Of a stretch of DNA of 64,000 nt, positions 51,800 to 60,816 are shown piece by piece. The translations under genes were made by a program, and so were the position numbers. This DNA comes from Aeromonas veronii. Its GTDB lineage: Bacteria > Pseudomonadota > Gammaproteobacteria > Enterobacterales > Aeromonadaceae. The stretch is from positions 282,501 through 346,500 of the forward strand of contig NZ_CP157875.1 of the NCBI RefSeq assembly GCF_040215105.1, given 5' to 3'. Numbering within the stretch: position 1 is the stretch's first letter; each line of letters begins with the position of its first letter. The notes beneath the pieces were generated by a model. The model worked only from the letters and a program-made list of their open reading frames with translations, had not been told where the DNA came from and made no database searches.

Positions 51800-53476
51800 A
51801 TGAAAAAACACCATTTCTGTCTGCTTCCCCTCGCGTTGGCGGTAGCGGGTTGCACAACCTACAAGCACCCTGAGCCGGTGCAGGCCAAGGATGCCCTCAA
51901 GCAGGCCATGGCGGAGCAGGCTCCGACCACCCCTCTGACGACCTTGCCCCCTTCGGTGCAAAGCGAGCTGCTGCAGCTCAATCGCCCCCAGCAGCCGATG
52001 GCCATCCCCGAGAAACGGCTGCGGATCGCGGCCCATGACGTGGATGCGGTCGAGTTCTTCGGCTCCCTGTTCAAGGGCTCCCGCTACAGCGTGGCGGTGC
52101 ATCCCGGGGTGGCGGGTTCCATCTCGGTGGAGCTCAAGGATGTGACCCTGCAGGAGGCCCTCGCCACCGTGGGGGACATGTACGGCTTCGATGTGCAGCG
52201 CAAGGGCAACGTGTTCCACATCTATCCCGCCGGTCTTCGCACCGAGACCATCCCGGTCAACTACCTGATGATGGCCCGCCGTGGCCTCTCCCGCACCTCG
52301 GTCAGTACCGGCGGCGTGACCGCGAACGACAACAACAATAACGGCAATAACAACAACTTCGACAACGGCCTGAACAACAGCGGCAACAACAACTTCGGCT
52401 CCTCCGACAACGGTGACAACAACACCAACAGTAACGGCACCCGGATCGAGACGGACAGCAACAACGACTACTGGACCGATCTGAGGGACTCCCTGCAGAC
52501 CCTGGTCGGCAACGGTGAAGGCCGGGCCATCATCACCAGCCCTCAGGCCGGTCTGGTGACGGTGCGGGCTTACCCCAAGGAGCTCAAGGCGGTGCGCGAG
52601 TTCCTCGAGCAATCCGGTGAACACCTCAAGCGCCAGGTGGTGCTGGAGGCGCGGATCCTCGAGGTCTCCCTCAACGAAGGCTACGAGCAGGGGGTGGACT
52701 GGAGCGGCCTCTCCGCCAGCTGGGATGGTGGCAAGGGGATCACCGGCGGCGGTTCCTTGCTGAAAAGCCCCATCGCCAGCACCCCGAACCAGATCTTCCG
52801 GGCTCTGGGAGGCGGTGCCGGCTTCACCATCTCGGACGGCAACTTCAACGTGGCGGTCAGCCTGCTCAAGACCCAGGGGGACGTGAACACGCTCTCCAGC
52901 CCCCGGGTGACTGCGACCAACAACCAGAAGGCGGTGATCAAGGTGGGGACGGATGAATACTTTGTCACCAACGCCTCCACCACCACCACTACCTCGGGCA
53001 ACTCCGCGCCCATCGTCACCCCCAACGTGGAGCTGACCCCCTTCTTCTCCGGCATCGCCCTGGACGTGACGCCGCAGATCGATGAGGCGGGCCGGGTGTT
53101 GCTGCACATCCACCCCTCGGTCATCGACACCGAGGAGCAGAGCAAGACCATCAACGTCGGCACCGCCGCTCCTCTGGTGCTGCCGCTGGCCAAGAGCTCC
53201 ATCCGCGAGTCGGATACCGTGGTGCAGGCCAACAATGGCGACATCGTCGTTATCGGCGGCCTGATGAAGACCGACAAGCAGGAGATCGTCAGCAAGGTGC
53301 CCCTGCTCGGCGACATCCCCTGGGTCGGTGAAGCCTTCACCAACCGCCGCGAGAGCACCAAGAAGGTGGAGCTGGTGATCATGCTCAAGCCCACCGTGGT
53401 GGAGAAGGGCACCTGGCAGAACGAGTTGCAGCGCTCCTCCGAACTGCTCGACAAGTGGTACCCGCCCAAGGGCTAA
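51800..53476 (+). CDS. mshL: MSHA secretin MshL (outer-membrane lipoprotein)
   Basis: A 558-residue secretin. The signal peptide ends in the lipobox LAVAGC (Cys18). Residues 75-145 form the STN-like N0 domain (IAAHDVDAVEFFGSLF), followed by an asparagine-rich linker (176-213, coded by AAC/AAT runs at 52325-52440), an N1 domain and the secretin barrel (VNTLSSPRVTATNNQKAVIKVG and LDVTPQIDEAGRVLLHIHP). It makes the outer-membrane pore for the pilus. Confidence 0.93.
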   Translation: MKKHHFCLLPLALAVAGCTTYKHPEPVQAKDALKQAMAEQAPTTPLTTLPPSVQSELLQLNRPQQPMAIPEKRLRIAAHDVDAVEFFGSLFKGSRYSVAVHPGVAGSISVELKDVTLQEALATVGDMYGFDVQRKGNVFHIYPAGLRTETIPVNYLMMARRGLSRTSVSTGGVTANDNNNNGNNNNFDNGLNNSGNNNFGSSDNGDNNTNSNGTRIETDSNNDYWTDLRDSLQTLVGNGEGRAIITSPQAGLVTVRAYPKELKAVREFLEQSGEHLKRQVVLEARILEVSLNEGYEQGVDWSGLSASWDGGKGITGGGSLLKSPIASTPNQIFRALGGGAGFTISDGNFNVAVSLLKTQGDVNTLSSPRVTATNNQKAVIKVGTDEYFVTNASTTTTTSGNSAPIVTPNVELTPFFSGIALDVTPQIDEAGRVLLHIHPSVIDTEEQSKTINVGTAAPLVLPLAKSSIRESDTVVQANNGDIVVIGGLMKTDKQEIVSKVPLLGDIPWVGEAFTNRRESTKKVELVIMLKPTVVEKGTWQNELQRSSELLDKWYPPKG

Positions 53477-53529
53477 GCCATGAGAGTGCAGCGACTCGCT
53501 TCCTCCGCCTCCCGGCCCCGGGAGGCCTC

Positions 53530-54420
53530 ATGTACCTGAGCCACTTCGGCCTGCGGGAGGCGCCCTTCGCCCTCACCCCGAACACCAGCCTCTACTACGG
53601 CCTGCCGCCCCATGAAGAGGCCCTGCAGGTGCTGAACTGGGCGCTGGCCCAGGGGGAGGGGTTCATCAAGGTGACCGGCGAGGTGGGCACCGGCAAGACA
53701 CTGCTGTGCCGCAAGTTGCTGACCGAGCTCGGCTCGGAGGCGCGGCCCGTGCGTCTGGCCTGGCTGCCAAACCCCCACCTCAACCCCGCCGAGCTGCGCA
53801 TCGCCCTGGCGCTGGAGCTGGGTCTGGCGGTACGGGATGGCAGCGAGCTGGATCTCACCGATCGCATCCATCGCCATCTCATCGGTCTGCACCAGCAGGG
53901 TCAGCGGGTGGTGGTGCTGATCGACGAGGCCCAGGCCTTGCCGGACGACACCCTGGAGGCGATCCGGCTGTTCGGCAACCTGGAGACGGAGTCCTGCAAG
54001 TTGCTGCAGATCGTGCTGTTCGGCCAGCCCGAGCTGGATGCCCGCCTGGCCAAGCCCCATCTGCGCCAGCTGCGCCAGCGCATCGGCTTCTCCTACTGCC
54101 TGCGGGCCCTGCGCCTCGACGAGACCCGTGCCTATGTGGAGCATCGACTGCACGCCGCCGGTTATCGCGGGGCATCCCTCTTCGGTCGGCGCGCCCTGCG
54201 TCTGCTGTGGCGAGCGTCCCGCGGGGTGCCGCGCCTCATCAACGTGCTGGCCCAGAAGTGCCTGATGCTGGCCTATGGCCGGGGTGAGCGGCAGATAGGC
54301 GGCAAGCTGATGCGCCTCGCCATCCGGGATACCGAGGATGCCAGCCACTTTTCATTCCTCCGCTGGTGGCCGCTGCTGTTGCTGCTGGGCGGAGCCCTGG
54401 CTTATGGAGTCTGGTCATGA
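53530..54420 (+). CDS. mshM: MSHA protein MshM, ExeA-like AAA ATPase
   Basis: A 296-residue ATPase: MYLSHFGLREAPFALTP at the start is the ExeA/GspA family signature, Walker A GEVGTGKTLL, Walker B VVVLIDEAQALP and sensor FGQPELD. A single helix near the C-terminus (WPLLLLLGGALAYGVW) anchors it. It may help secretin assembly, as ExeA does. The ATG at 53530 with GGAGG is preferred; the frame extends upstream without homology. Confidence 0.88.
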   Translation: MYLSHFGLREAPFALTPNTSLYYGLPPHEEALQVLNWALAQGEGFIKVTGEVGTGKTLLCRKLLTELGSEARPVRLAWLPNPHLNPAELRIALALELGLAVRDGSELDLTDRIHRHLIGLHQQGQRVVVLIDEAQALPDDTLEAIRLFGNLETESCKLLQIVLFGQPELDARLAKPHLRQLRQRIGFSYCLRALRLDETRAYVEHRLHAAGYRGASLFGRRALRLLWRASRGVPRLINVLAQKCLMLAYGRGERQIGGKLMRLAIRDTEDASHFSFLRWWPLLLLLGGALAYGVWS

Positions 54421-55571
54421 GCGTGATCAATCAGATGCTCAAGGATCTGGAGCAGCGTCAACCGGGGGAGGGAACCGCCGTCTACGTGGCGCCCCCTCGC
54501 CAGCAAGGCTGGTGGATGCTGGCATTGACCCTGATGTGCGGACTGGCACTCGGGATCCTTGGTTGGCGCACCTGGATCTACTGGCAGCAGAGCCATCAGG
54601 CAGAGACTCCTGCTGCCTTGGCCGCCATTTCACAGCCAGTCAGCGCAGTGGAATCTGCACCGGCAGCATCTTCCGCTGCCAAAACGCTGGCCGGTGTGCC
54701 GATGTCGGCAGCCGCCAGCACCGCTGAGCCGCCGGAAGCGGAAGGCGAACCAGACGTCCCGGCAGCCCTGGCGCTGGCCACGACTCGGAGCGACATGGAC
54801 GAGGCCGACGGTGAGGCGCTTCCCCCGGCGGATGAGGGGATCGACCCCAGCGGGGATGCACTGCTGGCCGAAGGCGAGACGGTGCCGAGCGACGAAGAGT
54901 TGCAACCGGATCTGCAGGCCGAACTCGCAGCCGAGCGGGAGGCGGCGGCTCCGCCCCGCAAGCCCAGGGTGCTCAGGATTGAACAGGTGGACCTCTCCGA
55001 GCCGGAGCTGGCGACCCTGGCCGAGCGCAAGGCCACCACGGCCATGGCCAAGGGGGATATGCGGGCGGCGCAGGACAACTACTACCAGGTGCTGGTGCAC
55101 GATCCCCACAACCAGGGGGCCCGCGAACAGCTGGCGGCGCTGCTCTACGGCGAGGGGCGTCTGAACGAGGCGAACCAGGTGCTGGAAGAGGGGCTCAGAC
55201 TGGAGCCGCGGCAGGCCGATTTTCGCCTGCTGCTGGCGCGGGTGGCCATCAGCGCCGGGGATCGCCGGAAGGCGCTGGACTGGCTGGCCGGTTATCAGCC
55301 GGATCTTGCCGCCAACCTCGACTACTACGCCACCTGGGCCGGCTTGACCCAGGAGCTGGGACAGAATGCCCAGGCGGCGGATCTCTACGTCAAGTTGCTG
55401 CGTCAGCAGCCGGATCAGGGCCGCTGGTGGCTCGGTCTCGGCGTGGCGGAGGATGGCCAGGGCCATCGCCAGCAGGCGCTGGATGCCTATCGCAATGCCC
55501 AGCTGCACGGCAACCTCGGCGAAGCCTCCAGCCAGTGGCTGGATCAGCGCATCGCCCAACTCGCCCCCTGA
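54417..55571 (+). CDS. mshN: MSHA biogenesis protein MshN (TPR repeats)
   Basis: A 384-residue protein: SVINQMLKDLEQRQ at the N-terminus, one helix (WWMLALTLMCGLALGILGW), an acidic Ala/Pro-rich linker (about 65-200) and periplasmic TPR repeats (about 205-375; for example DNYYQVLVHDPHNQGAREQLA). It is probably part of the envelope-spanning pilus complex. It overlaps mshM through ATGA. Confidence 0.88.
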   Translation: MSVINQMLKDLEQRQPGEGTAVYVAPPRQQGWWMLALTLMCGLALGILGWRTWIYWQQSHQAETPAALAAISQPVSAVESAPAASSAAKTLAGVPMSAAASTAEPPEAEGEPDVPAALALATTRSDMDEADGEALPPADEGIDPSGDALLAEGETVPSDEELQPDLQAELAAEREAAAPPRKPRVLRIEQVDLSEPELATLAERKATTAMAKGDMRAAQDNYYQVLVHDPHNQGAREQLAALLYGEGRLNEANQVLEEGLRLEPRQADFRLLLARVAISAGDRRKALDWLAGYQPDLAANLDYYATWAGLTQELGQNAQAADLYVKLLRQQPDQGRWWLGLGVAEDGQGHRQQALDAYRNAQLHGNLGEASSQWLDQRIAQLAP

Positions 55572-55600
55572 GGGGCAGTGTTCACTTTTTCGGAGTAGCC

Positions 55601-57313
55601 ATGGCACAACCCAGACTGAAAATGCGGCTCGGCGACCTGCTGGTGCAAGAGCAGATCATCTCCGATGACCAGCTCCAGCTTGCCCTGCAGCAGCAGCGGC
55701 AGACCGGCCGCAAGCTGGGAACCACCCTCATCGATCTTGGCTTCATCAGCGAGGTGCAGTTGCTGCAATTCCTCGCCCGCCAGCTGGATGTGCCCTTCTT
55801 CGACCTCAACAATCTCACCATAGATGCGGCCGCCGTGGCCCTGTTGCCCGAGGTGCAGGCCCGTCGCTACCGGGCGCTGGCGGTGAATCAGAGCGATGAC
55901 AAGGTGACGGTGGCCATGTCGGATCCCGCCGACCTCAGCGCCCTCGACGCCATCGCCGCCCTGCTGAGCCCGCGGGAACTGGTGCTCGCTGTGGCGCGGG
56001 AAGGCCAGTTGCTGGAGTATTTCGACCGCCTCTATCGGCGCACCCGGGAGATTGAAAACTTCGCGGTGCAGCTGCACGAGGAGCATCAGGATACCGGCTT
56101 CGAGCTCGGGGCCAGCAACCTCAACGGCGGGGCCGACGAGGGGGAGGCGACGGTGGCCAAGCTGTTGCGCTCCCTGTTCGAGGACGCGGTGCAGGTCGGG
56201 GCATCGGATATCCATATCGAGCCGGACGAGAAGGTGCTGCGCATCCGCCAGCGGATCGACGGCATCTTGCACGAGAATTTGCTGAACGAGGTGCGCATCG
56301 CCCAGGCGCTGGTGCTGCGCCTGAAACTGGTGGCCGGGCTCGACATCTCCGAGAAACGGCTGCCCCAGGATGGCCGCTTCAACATGAAGGTGCGCGGGCG
56401 CGACGTGGACGTGCGGATGTCGACCATGCCGGTGCAGTACGGGGAATCCGTGGTGATGCGTCTGCTGGATCAATCCTCCGGCATCTTGTCGCTGGCGGAT
56501 ACCGGCATGCCGCCGGCGATCCTCACCCGCTTCCGGCGTCAGCTCAAACGCCCCCACGGCATGATCCTGGTGACGGGCCCCACGGGGAGCGGCAAGACCA
56601 CCACCCTGTATGGCGCCCTCTCCGAACTCAATCAGGCCAGCCACAAGATCATCACGGTGGAAGACCCGGTGGAATACCGGTTGCCACGCATCAACCAGGT
56701 GCAGGTCAACGCCAAGATCGGCCTCACCTTCTCCCAGGTGCTGCGCTCCACCCTGCGCCAGGATCCGGACATCCTGCTGGTGGGGGAGATGCGGGACAAC
56801 GAGACGGTGGAGATCGGTCTGCGCGGTGCCATCACCGGTCACCTGGTGCTGACCACCCTGCACACCAACGACGCGGTGACCAGTGCCCTGCGCCTCATCG
56901 ACATGGGAGCCCCCGGCTATCTGGTGGCGAGTGCGCTGCGGGCCGTGGTAGCCCAGCGTCTGGTGCGGCGGGTGTGCGAGCACTGCGTCGAGGTGAGCCC
57001 GCCGGACGAGGGGCAGGCCACCTGGCTCTCCGTGCTCTCCGGCGAGGCGCCGGGCCAGCATGTCTATCACAAGGGGCGTGGCTGCCAGAGTTGCAACTTC
57101 ACCGGTTATTCCGGCCGGATCGGCGTCTACGAGTTGCTGGAGCTGGATCAACCCATGATGGATGCCCTGCGCCGCAACGATGCGGAGGGCTTCGCCCGGG
57201 CGGCGCGCGAACACGAGCACTACCGGCCCCTGGCCCTGACGGCGCTGGACTACGCCCGCGAGGGGATCACCTCGGTGGACGAGGTGCTCAGGCTCGCGGA
57301 GGATCTGGGCTAA
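55601..57313 (+). CDS. mshE: MSHA extension ATPase MshE with c-di-GMP-binding N-domain
   Basis: A 570-residue GspE/PilB-type hexameric ATPase that powers pilus extension. The N-terminus has two MshEN motifs (RLGDLLVQEQIISDDQLQLAL, about 8-31, and KLGTTLIDLGFISEVQLLQF, about 37-60), the sites where Vibrio MshE binds c-di-GMP. Walker A GPTGSGKTTT begins at residue 326, and a zinc-binding CEHC/CQSC pair lies near the C-terminus. This links pilus activity to c-di-GMP levels. RBS CGGAG. Confidence 0.94.
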   Translation: MAQPRLKMRLGDLLVQEQIISDDQLQLALQQQRQTGRKLGTTLIDLGFISEVQLLQFLARQLDVPFFDLNNLTIDAAAVALLPEVQARRYRALAVNQSDDKVTVAMSDPADLSALDAIAALLSPRELVLAVAREGQLLEYFDRLYRRTREIENFAVQLHEEHQDTGFELGASNLNGGADEGEATVAKLLRSLFEDAVQVGASDIHIEPDEKVLRIRQRIDGILHENLLNEVRIAQALVLRLKLVAGLDISEKRLPQDGRFNMKVRGRDVDVRMSTMPVQYGESVVMRLLDQSSGILSLADTGMPPAILTRFRRQLKRPHGMILVTGPTGSGKTTTLYGALSELNQASHKIITVEDPVEYRLPRINQVQVNAKIGLTFSQVLRSTLRQDPDILLVGEMRDNETVEIGLRGAITGHLVLTTLHTNDAVTSALRLIDMGAPGYLVASALRAVVAQRLVRRVCEHCVEVSPPDEGQATWLSVLSGEAPGQHVYHKGRGCQSCNFTGYSGRIGVYELLELDQPMMDALRRNDAEGFARAAREHEHYRPLALTALDYAREGITSVDEVLRLAEDLG

Positions 57314-57316
57314 GCC

Positions 57317-58540
57317 ATGAGCAGCTTCAACTACAAGGGACGCGACAGTCAGGGCAATGCCGTCAGCGGCAGCCTGGAGGCGGCGAGCGAGATGGCCGCC
57401 GCCGAGCAGCTGATGCGCCGTGGCGTGATGCCGACCGAGCTCAAACCCGGCAGGGCGAAATCCGCCAGCATCGACTGGTCCCTGCTGCTGGAGGGCAGCG
57501 TCAAGCTCGAAGAGCTGGTGGTGTTCAGCCGCCAGATGTACGCTCTGACCCGGGCCGGCATCCCCATACTGCGGGCCATCGCCGGGCTGGAGGATAGCAC
57601 CCACAGCAAGCCGCTGAAGCGGGCGCTGCACGCACTGGGGGAAGATCTCGGCAATGGACGCCCCCTGTCGAGCGCCATGCAATCCCATCCCAAGGTGTTC
57701 AGCAACCTGTTTGTCTCCATCATCCACGTGGGGGAGAACACGGGTCAGCTGGAAGAGGCTTTCCTGCAGCTCGCCAACTATTTCGATCTGGAGCTGGAGA
57801 CCCGCAAGCGGATCAAGACCGCCATGCGCTATCCCAGCTTCGTGATGGCTGCCATCGCCATCGCCATGGTGATCCTCAACATCATGGTGATCCCGGTGTT
57901 TGCCGGCATGTTTGCCAAGTTCGGGGTGGAACTGCCGTTGGCGACCCGGATCCTGCTCGCCACCTCCCACTTCTTCGTCCATTACTGGTGGCTGCTGCTC
58001 GCCATCCTGGCGGGCGCCGTCATCGGCTGGCGGCGCTGGGTCGCCACGACCCGGGGCAAGCTGACCTGGCACAGATGGCAGCTGCGACTGCCCATCGTCG
58101 GCACCATCATAGAACGCTCCCTGCTGGCGCGCTTCGCCCGCAGCTTCTCCATGATGCTCAAGGCCGGGGTGCCGCTGAACCAGGCGCTGACCCTGGTGGC
58201 GGATGCGGTGGACAACGCCTGGATGGCGGACCGGATCCGCGACATGCGTGCCGGGATCGAGCGGGGGGAGAGCCTGCTGCGCACCGCCGGTGGCAGCGGC
58301 CTGTTTACCCCATTGGTGATGCAGATGATCGCGGTGGGGGAGGAGACGGGTCAGGTGGACGACCTGCTGCACGAGGCGGCGGAATACTACGAGCGGGAGG
58401 TGGACTACGACCTCAAGAGCCTCACCGCCCGCATCGAACCCATCCTGATCGGCATCGTCGCCGTCATGGTGCTGGTGCTGGCGCTCGGTATCTTCACACC
58501 CATGTGGGACATGATGCGGGCGGTGCGTGGTCAGTCATGA
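57317..58540 (+). CDS. mshG: MSHA platform protein MshG (GspF/PilC family)
   Basis: A 407-residue inner-membrane platform with two GspF domains (about 65-190 and 270-395) and three to four helices (around 170-195, 215-235, 375-395). The segment FSRQMYALTRAGIPILRAI and GVPLNQALTLVADAV are characteristic. It couples MshE rotation to pilin insertion. ATG 57317 is 3 nt after mshE. Its stop overlaps the ATG of a 15-codon ORF. Confidence 0.93.
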   Translation: MSSFNYKGRDSQGNAVSGSLEAASEMAAAEQLMRRGVMPTELKPGRAKSASIDWSLLLEGSVKLEELVVFSRQMYALTRAGIPILRAIAGLEDSTHSKPLKRALHALGEDLGNGRPLSSAMQSHPKVFSNLFVSIIHVGENTGQLEEAFLQLANYFDLELETRKRIKTAMRYPSFVMAAIAIAMVILNIMVIPVFAGMFAKFGVELPLATRILLATSHFFVHYWWLLLAILAGAVIGWRRWVATTRGKLTWHRWQLRLPIVGTIIERSLLARFARSFSMMLKAGVPLNQALTLVADAVDNAWMADRIRDMRAGIERGESLLRTAGGSGLFTPLVMQMIAVGEETGQVDDLLHEAAEYYEREVDYDLKSLTARIEPILIGIVAVMVLVLALGIFTPMWDMMRAVRGQS

Positions 58541-58584
58541 GTAGCGAGCATCTTCGCGGTTTTAAGGGTGGTCAAGGTCGGTAG
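58537..58584 (+). CDS. 15-residue mini-ORF between mshG and mshF
   Basis: ATG 58537 overlaps the mshG stop as ATGA; the peptide MSSEHLRGFKGGQGR ends at TAG 58582-58584, 8 nt before mshF. Its start resembles the MshF start MSRQSEQ, and the DNA before its stop resembles the mshG 3' end. It fits the same junction-duplication pattern as at mshI and ftsE, with weaker support because it is short. Confidence 0.25.
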   Translation: MSSEHLRGFKGGQGR

Positions 58585-58592
58585 GAGCAGGG

Positions 58593-59054
58593 ATGAGCAG
58601 ACAGTCCGAACAGGATGAGCGCTGGCTGGGAGGGTATCGGCGGCTGGCCGCCGTGATCCTGCTGCTGGTCATCATCGCCACCCTGGCCATGAGCTATCGC
58701 AGCCACAGGGAACAGGCGCTGGCGGTGAGCGTGACGCTGCTGGGGGAGCAATTTGCCGAGCGAGTCCAGCGTCTGCACGGGCGCTGGCTCGATGAGCGAC
58801 GACCCGAAGTGTTGCATGCCGAGGGGGTCGCCTGGCAGTTCGATGAGCGGGGCTGGCCCCTCGGGGTATTGCCGCTGCAATCCCCATCTGATGATTGTCG
58901 TCAGCTGTGGTTGACCCTGATCGGTGATGGGGGGCAGAACCTGCCGCCGCTGGAAGCCCTGGTCAGCCGGGATGGGAGAGGCTGTGAATACGGCTGGGAA
59001 ACCCAACGGCTGCACTACCGGTTCGGGGATGGGCGGGTGCAACTGCTGCCCTGA
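58593..59054 (+). CDS. mshF: MSHA biogenesis protein MshF
   Basis: A 153-residue protein with one membrane helix (RLAAVILLLVIIATLAMSY) and a small periplasmic domain with two cysteines. MshF lies between mshG and the pilin genes in related loci; its function is poorly known. GGAGCAGGG precedes the ATG. Last gene before the pilin block; an AT-rich gap of 74 nt follows. Confidence 0.8.
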   Translation: MSRQSEQDERWLGGYRRLAAVILLLVIIATLAMSYRSHREQALAVSVTLLGEQFAERVQRLHGRWLDERRPEVLHAEGVAWQFDERGWPLGVLPLQSPSDDCRQLWLTLIGDGGQNLPPLEALVSRDGRGCEYGWETQRLHYRFGDGRVQLLP

Positions 59055-59128
59055 GCCAGATGACACTTAACCTGTGACATGATTTTTTTCTAACCGCATG
59101 AAATAATGCGGACAATGACGGAGGCAGC

Positions 59129-59788
59129 ATGGCAGCAACAAGAGTGATATCCGGCCGCGGACCCGGCCAGATGGCGGGTTTTTCCCTGATCGAACTGGTG
59201 ATCGTCATCGTGATCCTGGGGATCCTGGCGGTCACCGCATTGCCCCGTTTCCTCGACGTCACCGACGAGGCGAAGAAGGCCAGCGTGGAGGGGGTATCCG
59301 GCGGTTTCGCGACCGGGGTGTCGCTGGTGCGGGCCCAGTGGGAAGCGGAAGGACGCGCCAAGCAGGACGGTCTCAATACCGTACTCTACGACGGGTCGCG
59401 TTTCTATTTGACGACGCCAACCGACACTCAGGTCAATAACGGCGAGCTCTCCCCGGGGTATCCTATGGACACGTCTGCGAGCGGCAATGCCGATGTAAAT
59501 CCGGCCAATCTGACGGCCCAGCGCTGTCTCTATATTTGGGAGGGATTGCTGCAAAATCCTCCCAAGGCGACTGCCAGCTTCGATGAAGTGCGCGGTAGCG
59601 GCAATGACCTGAAGTTTTATGCAACGGTGAGCAGCAACGGACTGGATTCGGTTTGCCGTTACTATCTGGTCAACAGCCTGAGCAAAGGCAGTGATGGACG
59701 CTATCAAGACCCGCAAGGGAGCACGAGTGAGTTCATGAGTTTCAGTTATCGCCCGGCCTCCGGCCAGGTCATTACCAATATCAATTGA
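59129..59788 (+). CDS. mshB: MSHA pilin-like protein MshB
   Basis: A 219-residue type IV pilin-like protein. Prepilin peptidase site GQMAG/FSLIELVIVIVILGILAVTALP; the glutamate at position 5 is present. The globular domain has two cysteines (CLYIW and CRYYL). Likely a minor pilin. A GGAGG site precedes the ATG. The gap before it (59055-59128), with TGTGACATG and a CCGCAT/ATGCGG hairpin, may hold a promoter for the pilin genes. The second half is less GC-rich than the surrounding genes. Confidence 0.88.
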   Translation: MAATRVISGRGPGQMAGFSLIELVIVIVILGILAVTALPRFLDVTDEAKKASVEGVSGGFATGVSLVRAQWEAEGRAKQDGLNTVLYDGSRFYLTTPTDTQVNNGELSPGYPMDTSASGNADVNPANLTAQRCLYIWEGLLQNPPKATASFDEVRGSGNDLKFYATVSSNGLDSVCRYYLVNSLSKGSDGRYQDPQGSTSEFMSFSYRPASGQVITNIN

Positions 59789-59806
59789 TTAACCGAGGAA
59801 AATGCA

Positions 59807-60265
59807 ATGAAGAAGCAAGCGGGTTTTACCCTGATCGAACTGGTGATCGTCATCATCATTCTGGGCATTCTGGCGGTCACCGCCGCACCCAAGTTCCTGA
59901 ATCTGCAGGATGATGCGCGTACTTCCACTCTGAAAGGGGTCGAGGGTTCTCTGAATTCTGCCGGTGCCATGGTGTATAGCAAAGCCGTGATTGCGGGCAA
60001 GGACACTAATGATTCCGATACGCTGGATATCGGTAATGGTGTCAATGTAGGAATTGCCTACGGTTACCCGAAGGCTACTCAGGCAGACTTGGAAAATGTG
60101 CTGCAACTGAGCTCTAACGATTGGAGCTTTGGTACTCCTGCGTCCAGCAGCATCAAGATTTTCCCGGCAGGTATTTCAGCCGCTACAGCGACTGACTGCT
60201 TCGTCACCTATACCCAAGCAGCCTCTGGTTCTCAGCCGACCTCTGAAGTTACCGCCTGTAAATAA
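59807..60265 (+). CDS. mshA: Major MSHA pilin MshA
   Basis: A 152-residue type IVa pilin. Processing at MKKQAG/FTLIELVIVIIILGILAVTAAP leaves a 146-residue mature protein with the conserved N-terminal helix. The variable domain ends with a disulfide pair (Cys131 and Cys151), as in other pilins. It is the structural subunit of the pilus used for surface attachment. Codon usage is more AT-rich in the variable part than in the MSHA assembly genes. GAGG site; a partial terminator follows, which should give more mshA than downstream genes. Confidence 0.92.
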   Translation: MKKQAGFTLIELVIVIIILGILAVTAAPKFLNLQDDARTSTLKGVEGSLNSAGAMVYSKAVIAGKDTNDSDTLDIGNGVNVGIAYGYPKATQADLENVLQLSSNDWSFGTPASSSIKIFPAGISAATATDCFVTYTQAASGSQPTSEVTACK

Positions 60266-60282
60266 GCCAAACCAATAAGCAA

Positions 60283-60316
60283 AGTAGAGAGAGGTTGTCC
60301 TCTCTCTACTTCTTTC
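60283..60316 (+). terminator. Partial terminator after mshA
   Basis: A perfect 12-bp stem (AGTAGAGAGAGG with complement), TTGT loop and a weak U-tract (TCTTTCT). Probably allows high mshA transcript and reduced readthrough into mshC-Q. Confidence 0.75.
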
Positions 60317-60330
60317 TAGGGTTGTTCATC

Positions 60331-60816
60331 ATGATGGAACAGGACGACGGTTTTACCCTGATAGAACTGGTGATAGTGATCCTGTTACTCGGGATTCTGG
60401 CCGCCTTTGCCGTGCCCAAATGGCTGGGCAAAGGCGGCTTTGAAACCCATACCCTGCGCGATGAACTGGTGGCCCGGCTGCGGTTGGTGCAGACCATGAA
60501 CATGCAGGAAGGGGTGGCGCGCTGCACCCAGCTGGTGGTGGAGACCAATCGCTTCGCTCATCTGACCCAGACGGGCAGTTGTGCGTCCGGGTCCGTCATC
60601 GATAACTGGAAGGCGGATGAACAGGTCCGTGGGCGAGTGGTCAAGGCTTCCGGCAGTATCTCCCTGCCTCAGGGCAGCTTTTCTTTCGACAAGCGCAGCG
60701 GCCGCCCCCTATCCCCGTCAGCCTGCATCAGCGGTTGTAACCTGATGGTGAGCGATGGTGGGGAGAGTGCCCGTCTGCGTATCGAGCCCGAAGGCTATAT
60801 TCATGCCCTTCCCTAA
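60331..60816 (+). CDS. mshC: MSHA minor pilin MshC
   Basis: A 161-residue pilin-like protein with site DDG/FTLIELVIVILLLGILAAFAVPKW and three cysteines in the distal part (SCASG, ACISGC). The ATG at 60331 is one of two adjacent ATGs; the upstream TTG in the terminator stem is rejected. Its 3' end overlaps mshD. Confidence 0.87.
   Translation: MMEQDDGFTLIELVIVILLLGILAAFAVPKWLGKGGFETHTLRDELVARLRLVQTMNMQEGVARCTQLVVETNRFAHLTQTGSCASGSVIDNWKADEQVRGRVVKASGSISLPQGSFSFDKRSGRPLSPSACISGCNLMVSDGGESARLRIEPEGYIHALP

Noticed and set aside
53480..53539. 19-codon ORF between mshL and mshM
   Set aside because: It overlaps the mshM start in a different frame and has no resemblance to the neighbouring gene ends, so it does not fit the junction-duplication pattern.
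55544..58372. 942-residue minus-strand ORF across mshE and mshG
   Set aside because: Antisense shadow, rich in His/Gln/Gly; spans the end and start of two clear genes on the other strand.
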